Of a stretch of 64,000 nucleotides of DNA, positions 52,801 through 60,590 are shown one piece after another. Source of the stretch: Streptomyces sp. 1331.2 (lineage in GTDB: Bacteria; Actinomycetota; Actinomycetes; Streptomycetales; Streptomycetaceae); NCBI RefSeq assembly GCF_900199205.1, contig NZ_OBMJ01000001.1:6751001-6815000 (forward strand). The letters run 5' to 3'. Under the pieces are notes generated by a model, which was not told the DNA's origin, did not search any database, and was given only the letters and a program-made list of their open reading frames with translations. The position numbers and the translations under genes were made by a program. Every line of letters starts with the position of its first letter. Position 1 is the first letter of the stretch.

Positions 52801-54020
52801 AGCCCTCCGCGCTGCGCGCCCACGTGGCCGGGGCCCTGCCGGCCCACATGGTCCCGTCCGCGGTCGTCGTGCTCGACGCTTTCCCGCGCACGCCCAACGA
52901 CAAGCTCGACCGGACGGCGCTGCCCGCACCGGATCCGGCCCACACGGCGGGAGCGGCGCGACGGGCACCCCTGACCCGGCGGGAGGAGGTCCTTGCGGGC
53001 CTGTTCGCCGAAGCGCTGGGCCTGCCCCACGACTCCGTCGGCGCCGACGACGGCTTCTTCGACCTCGGCGGACACTCCCTGCTGGCAGCCCGGCTGATGT
53101 CCCGGGTCCGGAAGGCCCTCGGCGAGGACCTGGGTGTCCAGGACCTCTTCGCGGCCCCCACCGTCGCGGGCCTCGCCGCCCGCGTACCGGAGCGTGGCAC
53201 CACGGAGCCCGGCGGTACGGACGACGCGCTCGCCCCCCTCGTCACCCTGCGGTCCGGCGCCGACGGCGAGCCCGCCCTGTTCTGTGTCCACCCGGGCGCC
53301 GGCACCGGCTGGGTGTACCGGGCCCTCCTCGACCACCTCGACCCGGAACGGCCCGTCCACGCGCTGCAGGCCCGTGGTCTCGGCGAGCCGGGGTCGCAGC
53401 CCGCGAGCGTCGCGGAGATGGCCGACGACTACGCCACCCTGATCCGCACGGTCCAGCCGAGCGGCCCCTACCACCTCCTGGGCTGGTCGTTCGGCGCGCT
53501 GGTCGCCCACGCGGTGGCGGTGCGGCTCCAGGCGGACGGCGAGGACGTGGCGCAGCTCGTGCTCCTGGACGGCTACCCGGCCACCGGGACGCAGCCACAG
53601 ACCGGCTCGGCCGCGGCGGACCCCCTGCGGGACCTGCTGGACTCGCTCGGCTACCCGGCACAGGCGCCGTCCTGCGCAACGGGGTTCGCCCCGATGACCC
53701 TCACCGACCTCCTCCGCGCGGCCCGGACGGCGGACGGCCCGCTGGCGGCCTTCGACGAGGGGACCATCGCCGCGCTGGGGGAGGCGTACGTCCATCACGA
53801 CACGCTGGCAGCGGCCCACCGTCCGGGCGTCTTCCGGGGTGACCTCACGCTCGTGGGCGCCGCGCACGAGGCCGACGCACCGGGGCCCGGGACCTGGCAG
53901 CCCTACACCTCGGGCCGCATCGACCACCACGAGGCACCGTGCACGCACGGCGAGATGATGGCCGCGAAACCGGCCTCGCAGATCGCCGCGCTCCTGGGCG
54001 AAGGCGTGGCCCGTCGATGA
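46869..54020 (+). CDS. NRPS: C-A-T-C-A-T-TE (final two modules and release)
   Basis: 2383 aa from GTG 46869, which has AGGAGG 5 nt upstream and opens directly in the C domain (VSFAQRRLWFLNQ). C4 HHIATDG at 126; A3 about 450-960 (TSGSTGEPKG near 606); T4 Ser 1000; C5 HHIALDG at 1184; A4 about 1520-2020; T5 Ser 2070; TE about 2115-2380 with LGWSFGALV (Ser 2207) and CTHGEMMA (His). A3 reads D-T-E-D-L-G-L-V-D-K and A4 D-A-D-D-L-G-L-V-D-K by eye. An acidic residue at 239 and Asp at 278 suggest basic or polar side chains (Arg, citrulline, diamino acids), not certain. No E domain here. The TE would hydrolyse or cyclise the peptide. Confidence 0.92.
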   Translation: MFPVSFAQRRLWFLNQMGETGSAYNCPLATRLHGPLDVAALDAALGDLAARHHVLRTVFPEADGEPVQQVSDRLPHLRVTPATEAGLAPALAEEAGHVFDLTAELPLRARLFDLGGDEWVLLLVVHHIATDGWSWAPLLGDLTAAYAARHEGRAPDFEPLPVQYTDYTLWQRQVLGEEDDPDSLITGQLDFWKKELAGAPAELALPHDRPRPATSSFTGGSVPVTLPADLHARLLGLARDHGCTLFMVLQAGLAVLLSRLGAGTDIPVGTVVAGRSDEALDDLVGFFVNTLVLRTDVSGDPAFTELLHRVREADLAAFENQDVPFERVVGAVNPERSLARHPLFQVMMTLESGHDPAFTLPGTRCAEQPVGWDIAKFDLTVDFHEQTDSDGTPAGVTGALEYATDLFDRETATDLAAGLARVLERLAADPGVPLSHVDPLSAEQREQVLIHWNDTAAPVPPQTLPELFEAQAARTPDATALVFQDTALSFAELDARANTLAHRLADHGVGPEHRVALALPRSAVSVIALLAVLKAGAAFVPVDTDYPPERIARLLRTTTTVVTDLATTATLPDTGATHVLADAPGHYPDTPLGREIHPHSAAYVIHTSGSTGEPKGVVIDHAGLRNLYAFHRAGVISRAQEIGDGRRMRMALTAALSFDTSWEGLLWMVAGHELHLIDDDTRRDAAALVRHIARAGIDALDVTPTYAEQLVEEGLLDDPAHRPQVLLLGGEAAGAALWTRVREADGMLCHNLYGPTECSVDTLWWDAAHSEQPLVGRPIANTRAYVLDDRLRPVAPGVPGELYLAGPSLARGYLDRPSLTAQRFVACPFEAGGRMYRTGDLVRWDREGRLEYLGRADDQVKIRGFRIEPGEVEAALRGCPEVAQAAVIARDTGPGGKRLVAYVTAAAGRTVEAGALRKRLAGGLPDHLVPSAIVALETLPMNRNGKLDRAALPAPDFTAQISSRGPRGPREEILAELFAQVLGLSAIGADDGFFDLGGHSLLATRLLSRIRATLGGELGIRDLFQHPTVAGLAARLGDLDGPGRARPALTPAPDRPDTLPLSPAQRRLWFLSRAGQGTGYHCPFALRLRGRLDTHALSRALADVIARHEGLRTVFPEQDGEPYQQVLPADVAIPLDVVPCGPEGTAEALDALVARPFDLAGRPPVRAALLAVGADEWVLVLVVHHIALDGWSWEPLFRDMADAYRARTEGHDPDWSPLPVQYADYTLWQRQVLGEEDDRESLISRQLAFWREELAAAPAELALPYDRPRPATATFAGGSVPVELDADLHARLLGLAREHGCTLFMVLQAGLAVLLSRLGAGTDLPIGTPVAGRPDEALDDLVGFFVNTLVLRTDVSGDPTFGELLRRVREADLTAYENQDVPFERVVEALNPERSLARHPLFQILLQVQDGAEDAALELAGLDVRSEPFRFDVAQFDLTVDVRERRAADGTPAGIGGFLEYAAELFDHTTAQDIAAALERVLHLLAAQPDRPVGAADPLTRADRQRLLTQWNDTALPVPPATLPELFEAQCARTPQATALVHGATKITFAELDARSNRLAHRLARAGARPEQVVALALPRSPAAVCALLAVLKAGAAFVFVDPDHPAERIAHILTDCAPALLVTDRETTHRLPLDAAPHIPLLLIDDRNATAAEPCESPARTPRPADAAYLVYTSGSTGRPKGVVVDHAALRNLHAFHRAHTIPAAERADDTGQLRVALTAALSFDAAWDALMWMVAGHELHLIGDDVRRDAAAFVRHIGDAALDVVDVTPTHAAQLVAEGLLDVPPRMLLIGGEAADEQLWSRLRATPGMRCHNLYGPTECTVDALWWDTARSEHPLVGGPVANTRAYVLDAALRPVAPGVRGELYLAGAGLARGYHRRPGLTAQRFVACPFEEGARMYRTGDLVRWDREGRLEYLGRTDDQVKIRGFRVELGEVEAVLAAAPGIAQAAVTLRSDGPGGGKRLVGYVVPAQDGAAVEPSALRAHVAGALPAHMVPSAVVVLDAFPRTPNDKLDRTALPAPDPAHTAGAARRAPLTRREEVLAGLFAEALGLPHDSVGADDGFFDLGGHSLLAARLMSRVRKALGEDLGVQDLFAAPTVAGLAARVPERGTTEPGGTDDALAPLVTLRSGADGEPALFCVHPGAGTGWVYRALLDHLDPERPVHALQARGLGEPGSQPASVAEMADDYATLIRTVQPSGPYHLLGWSFGALVAHAVAVRLQADGEDVAQLVLLDGYPATGTQPQTGSAAADPLRDLLDSLGYPAQAPSCATGFAPMTLTDLLRAARTADGPLAAFDEGTIAALGEAYVHHDTLAAAHRPGVFRGDLTLVGAAHEADAPGPGTWQPYTSGRIDHHEAPCTHGEMMAAKPASQIAALLGEGVARR

Positions 54021-55309
54021 GCACGCCGACGAGTACGCCGACGAGCACGACGACGAGTACCACGACGAGTACGACACCCCGCGCCCTGCGCCGGCGCGAC
54101 TTCCGCCTCCTGTGGGCCGGCGAGTCCGTCAGCCAGTTCGGCAGCGCGACCACCCGCGTGCTCCTGCCGTTGATCGCGGTGAACGCACTGGACGCAGGCT
54201 CCTTCACCATGGGCCTGCTGGGCGCCGCGGCCTGGGTGCCGTGGCTTCTGCTCGGCCTGCCCGTAGGGGCCTGGACCGACCGGATGAGACGCCGACCGGT
54301 GATGATCGTGTGCAACACGGTGTCGGCGGTGCTGATGTTCTCCCTGACGGCGGCGCACTGGCTGGGCCTGCTCACGACCGGTCAACTCCTTCTCGTCGCC
54401 TTCCTGTCCGGCACCGCCGACGTGTTCTTCCGCGCGGCCTACAGCGCGTACGTCCCCACCCTCCTGCCGCAGGAGGAACTGGCGGACGGCAACGCCAAGC
54501 TCCAGACCAGCGAGTCCGCCGCCGAGGTCGCGGCCCCGGGGGCGGGCGGCGTGCTGGCCCAGACGGCGAACGCGGCCCTGGGTTTCCTCGCCGACGGCCT
54601 GAGCTTCCTGATCTCGGCCGTGCTGCTCACCCGGATCCGAGCTCGCGAGAGCCCGCCCGGCCGCGAGGAGCGGGCGGGAGCCGACCGGTCCCTGGCCGCC
54701 GAGATCCGGGAGGGCATCGCGTTCCTCGCCCGGGACCCGTTCCTGCGGACGATCCTGGCGTGCGACGCGGCGATGAACCTGTTCCTGGCCGGCGCCCAGT
54801 GCCTGGCGATCGTCTTCCTCAGCCGAACGGTCGGCGTCGGCGGCGGTGTCATCGGCGTCCTGATCGCCCTGACCGGCCTCGGCGGTGTCCTGGGCGCAGT
54901 GATCTCGCCCCGCCTGGCCCGCCGGTTCGGCACCGCCCGTGCGGTCGTCCTCTGCGCCTTCTGCAGCGGCCCGTTCGGACTGCTGATCCCGCTCACCACG
55001 GACGGCACGGGCCTACTGGCCTTCCTGGTCGGAGACTTCTGCCTGATGACCGGGGTCGTCGCCGGAAACGTGATCATCGTGAGCTTCCGTCAGGCCTACT
55101 GCCCCCCGGACATGCTCGGCAGGGTGAGCTCCAGCATCCGCTTCGTGATGTACGGGACGATTCCGATCGGCAGCCTCCTCGGGGGAACCCTGGGCACCGT
55201 CCTCGGCGACCGGGGCGCCCTGTGGCTGCTGTACACGGGCAACGCGCTCTGCGCCCTGCTCCTCCTCACCGGCCCCCTGCGCACCCGACGGGAACTGCCG
55301 GTGCCGTGA
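54017..55309 (+). CDS. MFS exporter of the NRPS cluster (EntS-like)
   Basis: 430 aa, ATG 54017 overlapping the NRPS stop by 4 nt, so translated with it. Twelve hydrophobic segments; first is RDFRLLWAGESVSQFGSATTRVLLPLIAV, with ADVFFRAAYSAYVPTLL and LARRFGTARAV as in the MFS_3 (enterobactin exporter) group. The first 20 residues are MSTPTSTPTSTTTSTTTSTT, encoded by imperfect 12-bp repeats, and probably a flexible cytoplasmic tail. Its coupling to the NRPS gene suggests export of, and perhaps self-resistance to, the peptide. Confidence 0.88.
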   Translation: MSTPTSTPTSTTTSTTTSTTPRALRRRDFRLLWAGESVSQFGSATTRVLLPLIAVNALDAGSFTMGLLGAAAWVPWLLLGLPVGAWTDRMRRRPVMIVCNTVSAVLMFSLTAAHWLGLLTTGQLLLVAFLSGTADVFFRAAYSAYVPTLLPQEELADGNAKLQTSESAAEVAAPGAGGVLAQTANAALGFLADGLSFLISAVLLTRIRARESPPGREERAGADRSLAAEIREGIAFLARDPFLRTILACDAAMNLFLAGAQCLAIVFLSRTVGVGGGVIGVLIALTGLGGVLGAVISPRLARRFGTARAVVLCAFCSGPFGLLIPLTTDGTGLLAFLVGDFCLMTGVVAGNVIIVSFRQAYCPPDMLGRVSSSIRFVMYGTIPIGSLLGGTLGTVLGDRGALWLLYTGNALCALLLLTGPLRTRRELPVP

Positions 55310-55323
55310 GGCGAAGCGGCGGT

Positions 55324-55357
55324 GCGGCGGCACCCGGATGCGCCCAGGTGCCGCCGC
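55324..55357. terminator. Bidirectional hairpin terminator after the NRPS operon
   Basis: Perfect 11-bp stem, GCGGCGGCACC at 55324-55334 and GGTGCCGCCGC at 55347-55357, 12-nt loop. It lies between the MFS gene (+) and the carboxylate-amine ligase gene (-), marking the right end of the NRPS operon. Confidence 0.75.
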
Positions 55358-55412
55358 GGAAGGAAGGCGATCCGCCGCAGTGCTTCCGGCGGGGTCCACG
55401 GCCGCGACCGCC

Positions 55413-56537
55413 TCAGGGCACCGCGAGGGTGAGGGCCGCGAGCTCGTCGACCACAGCGGTCAGCCGGCCGTGGCGGCGCAGGGAGCGCCGCTGGCGGTCG
55501 GCGCCGGTGCCGTGCCGGTGGATCCGGGTGAGGGCGGTCTCGACCGCGGTCAGGTCACCGGCGGCGGCCAGGCCCGGGGTGGCCCGTTCGAGGAGGCGGT
55601 CGGCCAGCGCGGCCATCGGGGCGTACCGTCCGGTGCGCGGGTCGACGCCGTCCCCGGACAGCCCGCTGCGGGCGGCCTGCCAGTGAGCGGCGCGGACCAG
55701 TCCGGCCGGGCAGGCCGGGGCCGGTCGGCCCTCGTCGATCTCCTCCAGCAGGACGGCGCTGAGCCCGCGCAGCAGCGCCGCGAGCAGCAGGACGGTCCGG
55801 AGGTCGGCGTTGACGTCGGCGACCCGTACCTCCAGCGTCGGGACGTGCTCCGACGGCCGGGCGTACCAGTAGACCATCCGCCGGTCGAGCAGTACGCCGG
55901 AGCGCACCAGGTCGGCCACCAGGGCCTCGTACTGCTCCTCGTCCAGCACCGGGGCCGGGCCGACGGTGGGCCAGCGCGCCCACCGGACGGTGCGCCAGCT
56001 CGCGAAGCCGCTGTCCCGGCCGTCCGTGAAGGGGGAGTTGACCGCGATCGCCTGGACGACCGGCAGCCAGGGGCGCAGGTGGTTGCCCAGCGCCAGCGCC
56101 CGTCCGCGGCTCACCGTGCCCAGGTGGACGTGGCAGCCGCAGAGCGCGCCGGCGTAGCCGTCGACCACGCCCTCGTAGCGGGCCGCCATGTTCCGGTAGC
56201 GCGGATCGTCGGTGACCCGGCCCGGACGCGGGTCCTGCAGCACCGGTGTGCCCGACGCGACCAGCAGGCAGCCGGCCTCGGCCGCCGCGGCGGCGACCAC
56301 CGAGCGCAGGTGGAGCAGATCGGCGCGCAGCTCGGTGAGCCGGGTGGCGGGCAGGGTGCACACCTCGACCTGGACGGCGAAGAACTCGGCCTGCACCTGC
56401 GCGCCCAACTCGCTCCTGGCGTCGGCGATGACCTGCGGCGCGCGTTCGGCGGGCAGTCGGGTGCGCCGGTCGACCAGCAGGAACTCCTCCTCCACCCCGA
56501 CGGTGGGGAGGGCGGGCCGAGAGGTGTTCCCGGGCAT
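55413..56537 (-). CDS. YbdK-type carboxylate-amine ligase (glutamate-cysteine ligase family 2)
   Basis: 374 aa, ATG 56537. GCS2 fold with the opening TVGVEEEFLLVD, CGCHVHLGT and YWYARPSEHVPTLEVRVADV. Members ligate carboxylates to amino groups with ATP; most bacterial ones have unknown substrates and weak glutamate-cysteine ligase activity. It faces away from the PfpI gene and ends near the hairpin that closes the NRPS operon. Several copies per genome are normal in streptomycetes, so no link to the NRPS is assumed. Confidence 0.85.
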   Translation of the reverse strand: MPGNTSRPALPTVGVEEEFLLVDRRTRLPAERAPQVIADARSELGAQVQAEFFAVQVEVCTLPATRLTELRADLLHLRSVVAAAAAEAGCLLVASGTPVLQDPRPGRVTDDPRYRNMAARYEGVVDGYAGALCGCHVHLGTVSRGRALALGNHLRPWLPVVQAIAVNSPFTDGRDSGFASWRTVRWARWPTVGPAPVLDEEQYEALVADLVRSGVLLDRRMVYWYARPSEHVPTLEVRVADVNADLRTVLLLAALLRGLSAVLLEEIDEGRPAPACPAGLVRAAHWQAARSGLSGDGVDPRTGRYAPMAALADRLLERATPGLAAAGDLTAVETALTRIHRHGTGADRQRRSLRRHGRLTAVVDELAALTLAVP

Positions 56538-56858
56538 AGCGGCTCACCGCCCCGGGACCGGGGAGGGCGGGGCGACAGCGGCGCCCCCGAGGTCATGAAG
56601 TCCGGGCCCGGGGCGGTGAGCCGCGGTACGGGGGCCCGGAATCAGGTGGATCCGCATGACGGGCGTCTTGCCGCGCAGGCGGTGCCGAAACGTCCCGACG
56701 CCTGCGGGAGGGGCACCTGCAGGACACGCCCCGGAGCGGATCGGACCCGGGCCGTCCGCATGGCCGTCCGGCCACCGGGTACCCGCCCTGGTCCGCGGGT
56801 GACGGGCACCGGTGCACCCCGCCGGTGCCCGTCGCCGAGAAACCGACCAGGAGGAAAC
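56538..56858. other. Divergent intergenic region between the YbdK-type and PfpI-like genes
   Basis: 321 nt without a convincing gene. It holds a 9-bp inverted repeat (56601-56609 with 56632-56640) and a 12-bp perfect hairpin (56801-56812 with 56822-56833). Both gene promoters must lie here; no clear -10/-35 pair was identified. Confidence 0.6.
56801..56833 (+). promoter_or_regulatory. 12-bp hairpin in the leader of the PfpI-like gene
   Basis: GACGGGCACCGG pairs perfectly with CCGGTGCCCGTC around a 9-nt loop, ending 14 nt before the AGGAGG of the PfpI-like gene (start 56859). It may attenuate or protect the leader, or bind a regulator; sequence alone cannot decide. Confidence 0.4.
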
Positions 56859-57431
56859 ATGACCCGGCAGACCAAGGTCCTGGCGATCGTGATGAACGAC
56901 GGCGTCGAACAGGACGAACTCCTCGTCCCCGTACGGCACCTGCGTGACGACGGCGTGGAGGTCGACATCGCCGCGCCCGACCGGGACGACATCCGCACCC
57001 TCGTCCGGGACAAGGAGGCCGGCGAGACCGTGCGGCCCACCCTCACCCTCGACGAGATCGACCCCGCCGAGTACGACCTGCTGCTCATCCCCGGCGGCAC
57101 GCTCAACGCCGACAGCCTCCGCATGCGCCAGGAGGCCGTCGACACGGTGCTCGCCTTCACCACCTCGGGCCGCCCGGTCGCCGCGATCTGTCACGGACCG
57201 TGGCTGCTGGCCGAGGCGGGCGTCGCGTACGGCAAGCGGCTCACCTCCTTCCCGTCGCTGCGCACCGACCTCGCGAACGCCGGCGCGACCTGGGCGGACG
57301 AGCCGCTGGTCACCGACGACGCCAACGGCTGGCGGCTGCTCACCTCGCGCAACCCGGACGACCTGGAGCACTTCCTGCGCGGCATCGACACGGCGCTGCG
57401 CAGAGGCGTCGCGGCCGTCGGCTCGCGCTGA
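56859..57431 (+). CDS. DJ-1/PfpI family protein (protease/chaperone/glyoxalase-like)
   Basis: 190 aa, ATG 56859 with CAGGAGGAAAC upstream. DJ-1/PfpI fold: VLAIVMNDGVEQDELLVP with the Glu of the triad, LLLIPGGTLNAD and the nucleophile elbow VAAICHGPWLL (Cys near 109). Members remove damaged-protein adducts or have deglycase/protease roles. Together with the catalase whose C-terminal domain has the same fold, it belongs to an oxidative or electrophile stress group. Confidence 0.88.
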   Translation: MTRQTKVLAIVMNDGVEQDELLVPVRHLRDDGVEVDIAAPDRDDIRTLVRDKEAGETVRPTLTLDEIDPAEYDLLLIPGGTLNADSLRMRQEAVDTVLAFTTSGRPVAAICHGPWLLAEAGVAYGKRLTSFPSLRTDLANAGATWADEPLVTDDANGWRLLTSRNPDDLEHFLRGIDTALRRGVAAVGSR

Positions 57432-57448
57432 GCAGTGTGCCCGGCGAT

Positions 57449-57492
57449 GTGTCCGGCGGCGGCCGTGCGCCCGCACGGCCGCCGCCGGACAC
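57449..57492. terminator. Long bidirectional hairpin terminator
   Basis: A 21-nt arm at 57449-57469 is exactly complementary to 57472-57492. It lies between the convergent PfpI-like and catalase genes, 5 nt before the catalase stop, and is the strongest hairpin in the window. Confidence 0.85.
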
Positions 57493-57496
57493 GCCC

Positions 57497-59812
57497 CTAA
57501 CGGGACGGGAAGCGGTGCTGCTCGATCATTCCGGCGAACCCCTCCCACAGGGACGGCCCGAGCGGCTCCTCGCCCCCGTGCACGGTGACGCCGGCCAGCC
57601 CGCCCGGGTCGCCGAAGCCGGCCGTCCGGGAGAGCTCCACGCCCGAGCCGAGCAGTGCGACCGGCTTCCCGTGCCGCAGCGACTCGGCGAGGAAGCGGAC
57701 GGCGTCCGGATCGGCGGGCAGCGTCCGCTCGCAGCCGTCCGGGACCACCAGCGCGTCGTACAGCACCGAGGCCGTGGTGGGCAGCGCGCGGTCCACCGGC
57801 AGCTGCGTGCCGTCGGCGGCGAGCACGTGGCCGCCCTGCGCGGCCAGCACCTCCACCGTGGCGCCCTGCGCGCCCAGCCGCTCGCGCGCGGCCCGCACCT
57901 GCTCGCCGGCCACCCCCGGGGCGGTCAGGACCGCGACCTTGCGGGTGCGGATGCCGGGAGCCCGCAGGTTGTCCAGGCTCAGCGCGGGGGAGACCTGCGG
58001 CCCGGCTCCGGCTGCGGACTCCGATGCGGCCCCGGCCCCGGCCCCGGCCAATGGTTCCGGCTCGGCTTCGGGCTCGGCTTCGGGCTCGGCTTCGGGCTCG
58101 GGGAGGCCGATCCGCCGGGCGACCTCCGCCGCCAGCCCGAGGTCGACCTGCACCAGGTTGCCGACCATCCGGCGGCGCACCTCCGGCCCCCCGACCTTCC
58201 CCAGCTCGAAGGAGAAGGCCTCGACGATGTGCCGCTGCTCCCAGTCGGCCATGCTGCGCCAGAACAGCGCGGCCTGGCCGTAGTGGTCGGCGAAGCTGGG
58301 GCTGCGGCGGCGGATCGCGGCGCCGTCGATCCGCTCCTGATAGTGCTCGAAGACGCCCTCGGGCAGTCGGCCGCCGCCCATCGCCGCCGGGCAGCCGCCG
58401 CCGACGGAGTTGGGCGCGTAGCTGGTGCCGGGGTGGACGACCTGCTGGCCGTAGCCGTCGCGGTGGTTGTTCCGCACCTCGGCCAGCGGCCGGTTGACGG
58501 GCAGCTGCGGGAAGTTGGGGCCGCCCAGGCGGATCAGCTGGGTGTCGAGGTAGGAGAAGTTGCGGCCCTGCAGCAGCGGGTCGTTGGTGAAATCGATGCC
58601 GGGGACGATGTTGGCGGTGTGGAAGGCGACCTGCTCGGTCTCGGCGAAGAAGTTCTGCGGGTTGCGGTCCAGGACCATCCGGCCGACCGGACGGACCGGC
58701 ACCAGCTCCTCCGGGACCAGCTTGGTCGGGTCCAGCAGGTCGAAGGGGTAGGCGAACTCGTCCTGCTCCGGGATCAGTTGGACGCCGAGCTCGTACTCGG
58801 GGAAGTCCCCGGCCGCGATGGCCTCCCACAGGTCCCGGCGGTGGAAGTCGGGGTCGCGGCCCGCCGTGATCTGCGCCTCGTCCCAGACCTGCGAGCAGAC
58901 CCCGAGCAGCGGGCGCCAGTGGAACTTCACGAAGGTGCCGCGCCCGTCCGCGTTCACCAGCCGGAAGGTGTGCACGCCGAAGCCCTGCATCATCCGGTAG
59001 CTGCGCGGGATGGCCCGGTCGGACATCACCCACATCAGCATGTGGGTGGACTCGGGCTGCAGCGAGCAGAAGTCCCAGAAGGTGTCGTGGGCGGAGGCGC
59101 CGGTCGGGATCTCGTTCGGCGGCTCGGGCTTCACCGCGTGGACGAAGTCCGGGAACTTGACGGCGTCCTGGATGAAGAACACCGGAATGTTGTTGCCCAC
59201 CAGGTCGTAATTGCCGTGCCGGGTGTAGAACTTGGTGGCGAAGCCGCGGACGTCGCGCACGGTGTCGGCGGAGCCGCGCGGGCCCTGCACGGTCGAGAGG
59301 CGGACGAACACGGGGGTGCGGCGGCCGGGCTCCTGGAGGAAGTCGGCGCAGGTGAACTCGGCCAGCGACGCGTACGGTTCGAAGAAGCCGTACGCGCCGG
59401 CGCCGCGGGCGTGCACCACCCGCTCCGGGATGCGCTCGTGGTCGAAGCGGGTGAGCTTCTCGCGCAGCTGGAAGTCCTCCAGCAGGGTGGGGCCGCGGTC
59501 GCCGACGGTCAGGGAGTTGTCGGTGTCGTCGATCCGCACCCCCTGGTCGGTGGTGAGCGCCCCGTCCGGGTCGGGGGCGCGGAAGGCGTCCAGCGCGGCG
59601 TCCTTGGCGTCGCAGGTGCCGGGCGCGTCGGCCTTCGGTGCCTCGGGGGCCTCAGGGGCTCGGTCGTCGGGCTCGGCGTCCGGGCGAACACGCCCGCCGG
59701 CCCCGGCGTCCCGGTCGTCGGACGCCGGCGCGGGGCCGAGCCCGGGCCCGTGCGGCTCGCCGGCGGGGGGAGTGTGGGGGCGGTACTCGGGGGGTCCGGG
59801 GTTCACGGTCAT
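57497..59812 (-). CDS. katE: HPII-type large-subunit catalase with C-terminal GATase/PfpI-like domain
   Basis: 771 aa, ATG 59812. After a Pro/Ala/Asp-rich 75-residue N-terminal extension comes the catalase core: FDHERIPERVVHARGAGAYG with catalytic His, FIQDAVKFPD with the distal Asn region, GVHTFRLVNADG, and NFSYLDTQLIRLGG with proximal region. A linker of EPEA repeats (58070-58110) joins a C-terminal domain of about 150 residues (RKVAVLTAPGVAGEQVRAA) with the DJ-1-like fold; its position normally held by a nucleophile Cys is not seen. Large HPII catalases have this architecture. Stress protection against hydrogen peroxide. Possible operon with the HAD-like gene upstream. Confidence 0.93.
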   Translation of the reverse strand: MTVNPGPPEYRPHTPPAGEPHGPGLGPAPASDDRDAGAGGRVRPDAEPDDRAPEAPEAPKADAPGTCDAKDAALDAFRAPDPDGALTTDQGVRIDDTDNSLTVGDRGPTLLEDFQLREKLTRFDHERIPERVVHARGAGAYGFFEPYASLAEFTCADFLQEPGRRTPVFVRLSTVQGPRGSADTVRDVRGFATKFYTRHGNYDLVGNNIPVFFIQDAVKFPDFVHAVKPEPPNEIPTGASAHDTFWDFCSLQPESTHMLMWVMSDRAIPRSYRMMQGFGVHTFRLVNADGRGTFVKFHWRPLLGVCSQVWDEAQITAGRDPDFHRRDLWEAIAAGDFPEYELGVQLIPEQDEFAYPFDLLDPTKLVPEELVPVRPVGRMVLDRNPQNFFAETEQVAFHTANIVPGIDFTNDPLLQGRNFSYLDTQLIRLGGPNFPQLPVNRPLAEVRNNHRDGYGQQVVHPGTSYAPNSVGGGCPAAMGGGRLPEGVFEHYQERIDGAAIRRRSPSFADHYGQAALFWRSMADWEQRHIVEAFSFELGKVGGPEVRRRMVGNLVQVDLGLAAEVARRIGLPEPEAEPEAEPEAEPEPLAGAGAGAASESAAGAGPQVSPALSLDNLRAPGIRTRKVAVLTAPGVAGEQVRAARERLGAQGATVEVLAAQGGHVLAADGTQLPVDRALPTTASVLYDALVVPDGCERTLPADPDAVRFLAESLRHGKPVALLGSGVELSRTAGFGDPGGLAGVTVHGGEEPLGPSLWEGFAGMIEQHRFPSR

Positions 59813-59864
59813 CGTGCGTTCTCCGTCCTGGAGTCGGGGCGGGGGCGGGGTGTCACGGGGGAGT

Positions 59865-60506
59865 TCAGCGCCGGAGCAGCAGGTCGGCGGCCAGCTCGGG
59901 ATCGTCCGCGGTCCGGCAGATGGTCAGGGTGCACGGCGGGCAGCCGGTGTTCGTCCGCGGCGCGGCCACGGGCAGCCGGATCGCGTGGGCCCCGGCCGCC
60001 ATCGCGGCGGTCGCCACCTCGTCGCTGCACCCGATCACGGTGACCCGTGCGGGCGGCAGACCGAGCGCCCGGCAGGCGGCCGTCACCAGCGCCGGAGCCG
60101 GCATCCGGCAGCCGCAGTCCTCGTGCGAGCCGTGCGGACAGACCGCCCAGACGTCGAGCGGGCCCAACAGGGTCTCGGCACGCGCCTGGACGGCCTCGAC
60201 CTGGTCAAGCCCGATCAGACCGCGGGCCACGCCCGGCTGGTTGCTCACCACGCCGAGCGCGAAGCCGGCCGCGCGCAGCGCCGCGAGCGCGGCCCGGACG
60301 CCCGCCATCGGGTGGACCATGGCGGGGTCGCCGTTGCAGGAGACGTCCTGGAGCAGCGCCCCGTCCCGGCCGAACAGCACCGCGCCCGCCGGGGCGCCGG
60401 CGGCGTCCGCGCCGCGGTGGTCGAACAGCCACGGGCCGGGCCGGTCACGGTGGTCGGACGGAGGCGGCTGCGGGACGGTCGGGACGGGTTCTCCTAGGTA
60501 CGCCAT
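59865..60506 (-). CDS. HAD-IIIA (GmhB-like) protein with catalytic motifs lost, probable pseudo-phosphatase
   Basis: 213 aa from ATG 60506; a TTG at 60539 would add 11 residues. The frame aligns with GmhB/histidinol-phosphatase-type HADs: VSNQPGVARG, the zinc loop CPHGSHEDCGCR and ACRALGLPPARVTVIG. But the nucleophile motif DxDGT is LFGRDGA (first Asp replaced by Gly), the motif III Lys (CRKP) is CRMP, and the motif IV GDxxxD is GCSDEV. The zinc ligands remain. It therefore looks folded but inactive as a phosphatase. Located between hemerythrin and catalase genes, all reading leftward. A regulatory or binding role is possible. Confidence 0.75.
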   Translation of the reverse strand: MAYLGEPVPTVPQPPPSDHRDRPGPWLFDHRGADAAGAPAGAVLFGRDGALLQDVSCNGDPAMVHPMAGVRAALAALRAAGFALGVVSNQPGVARGLIGLDQVEAVQARAETLLGPLDVWAVCPHGSHEDCGCRMPAPALVTAACRALGLPPARVTVIGCSDEVATAAMAAGAHAIRLPVAAPRTNTGCPPCTLTICRTADDPELAADLLLRR

Positions 60507-60590
60507 ACCTCTGCGGGTTGCCGAGCCGGGGAGTGTCAAACGGCCTGCGGCGAACGGAGCGTGAACCGTTCCCGCGGCGCGGGCCGCGCC

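Noticed and set aside
55413..56537. Tailoring ligase of the NRPS cluster
   Set aside because: It is on the other strand beyond a strong terminator and belongs to a family with several copies in most streptomycete genomes.
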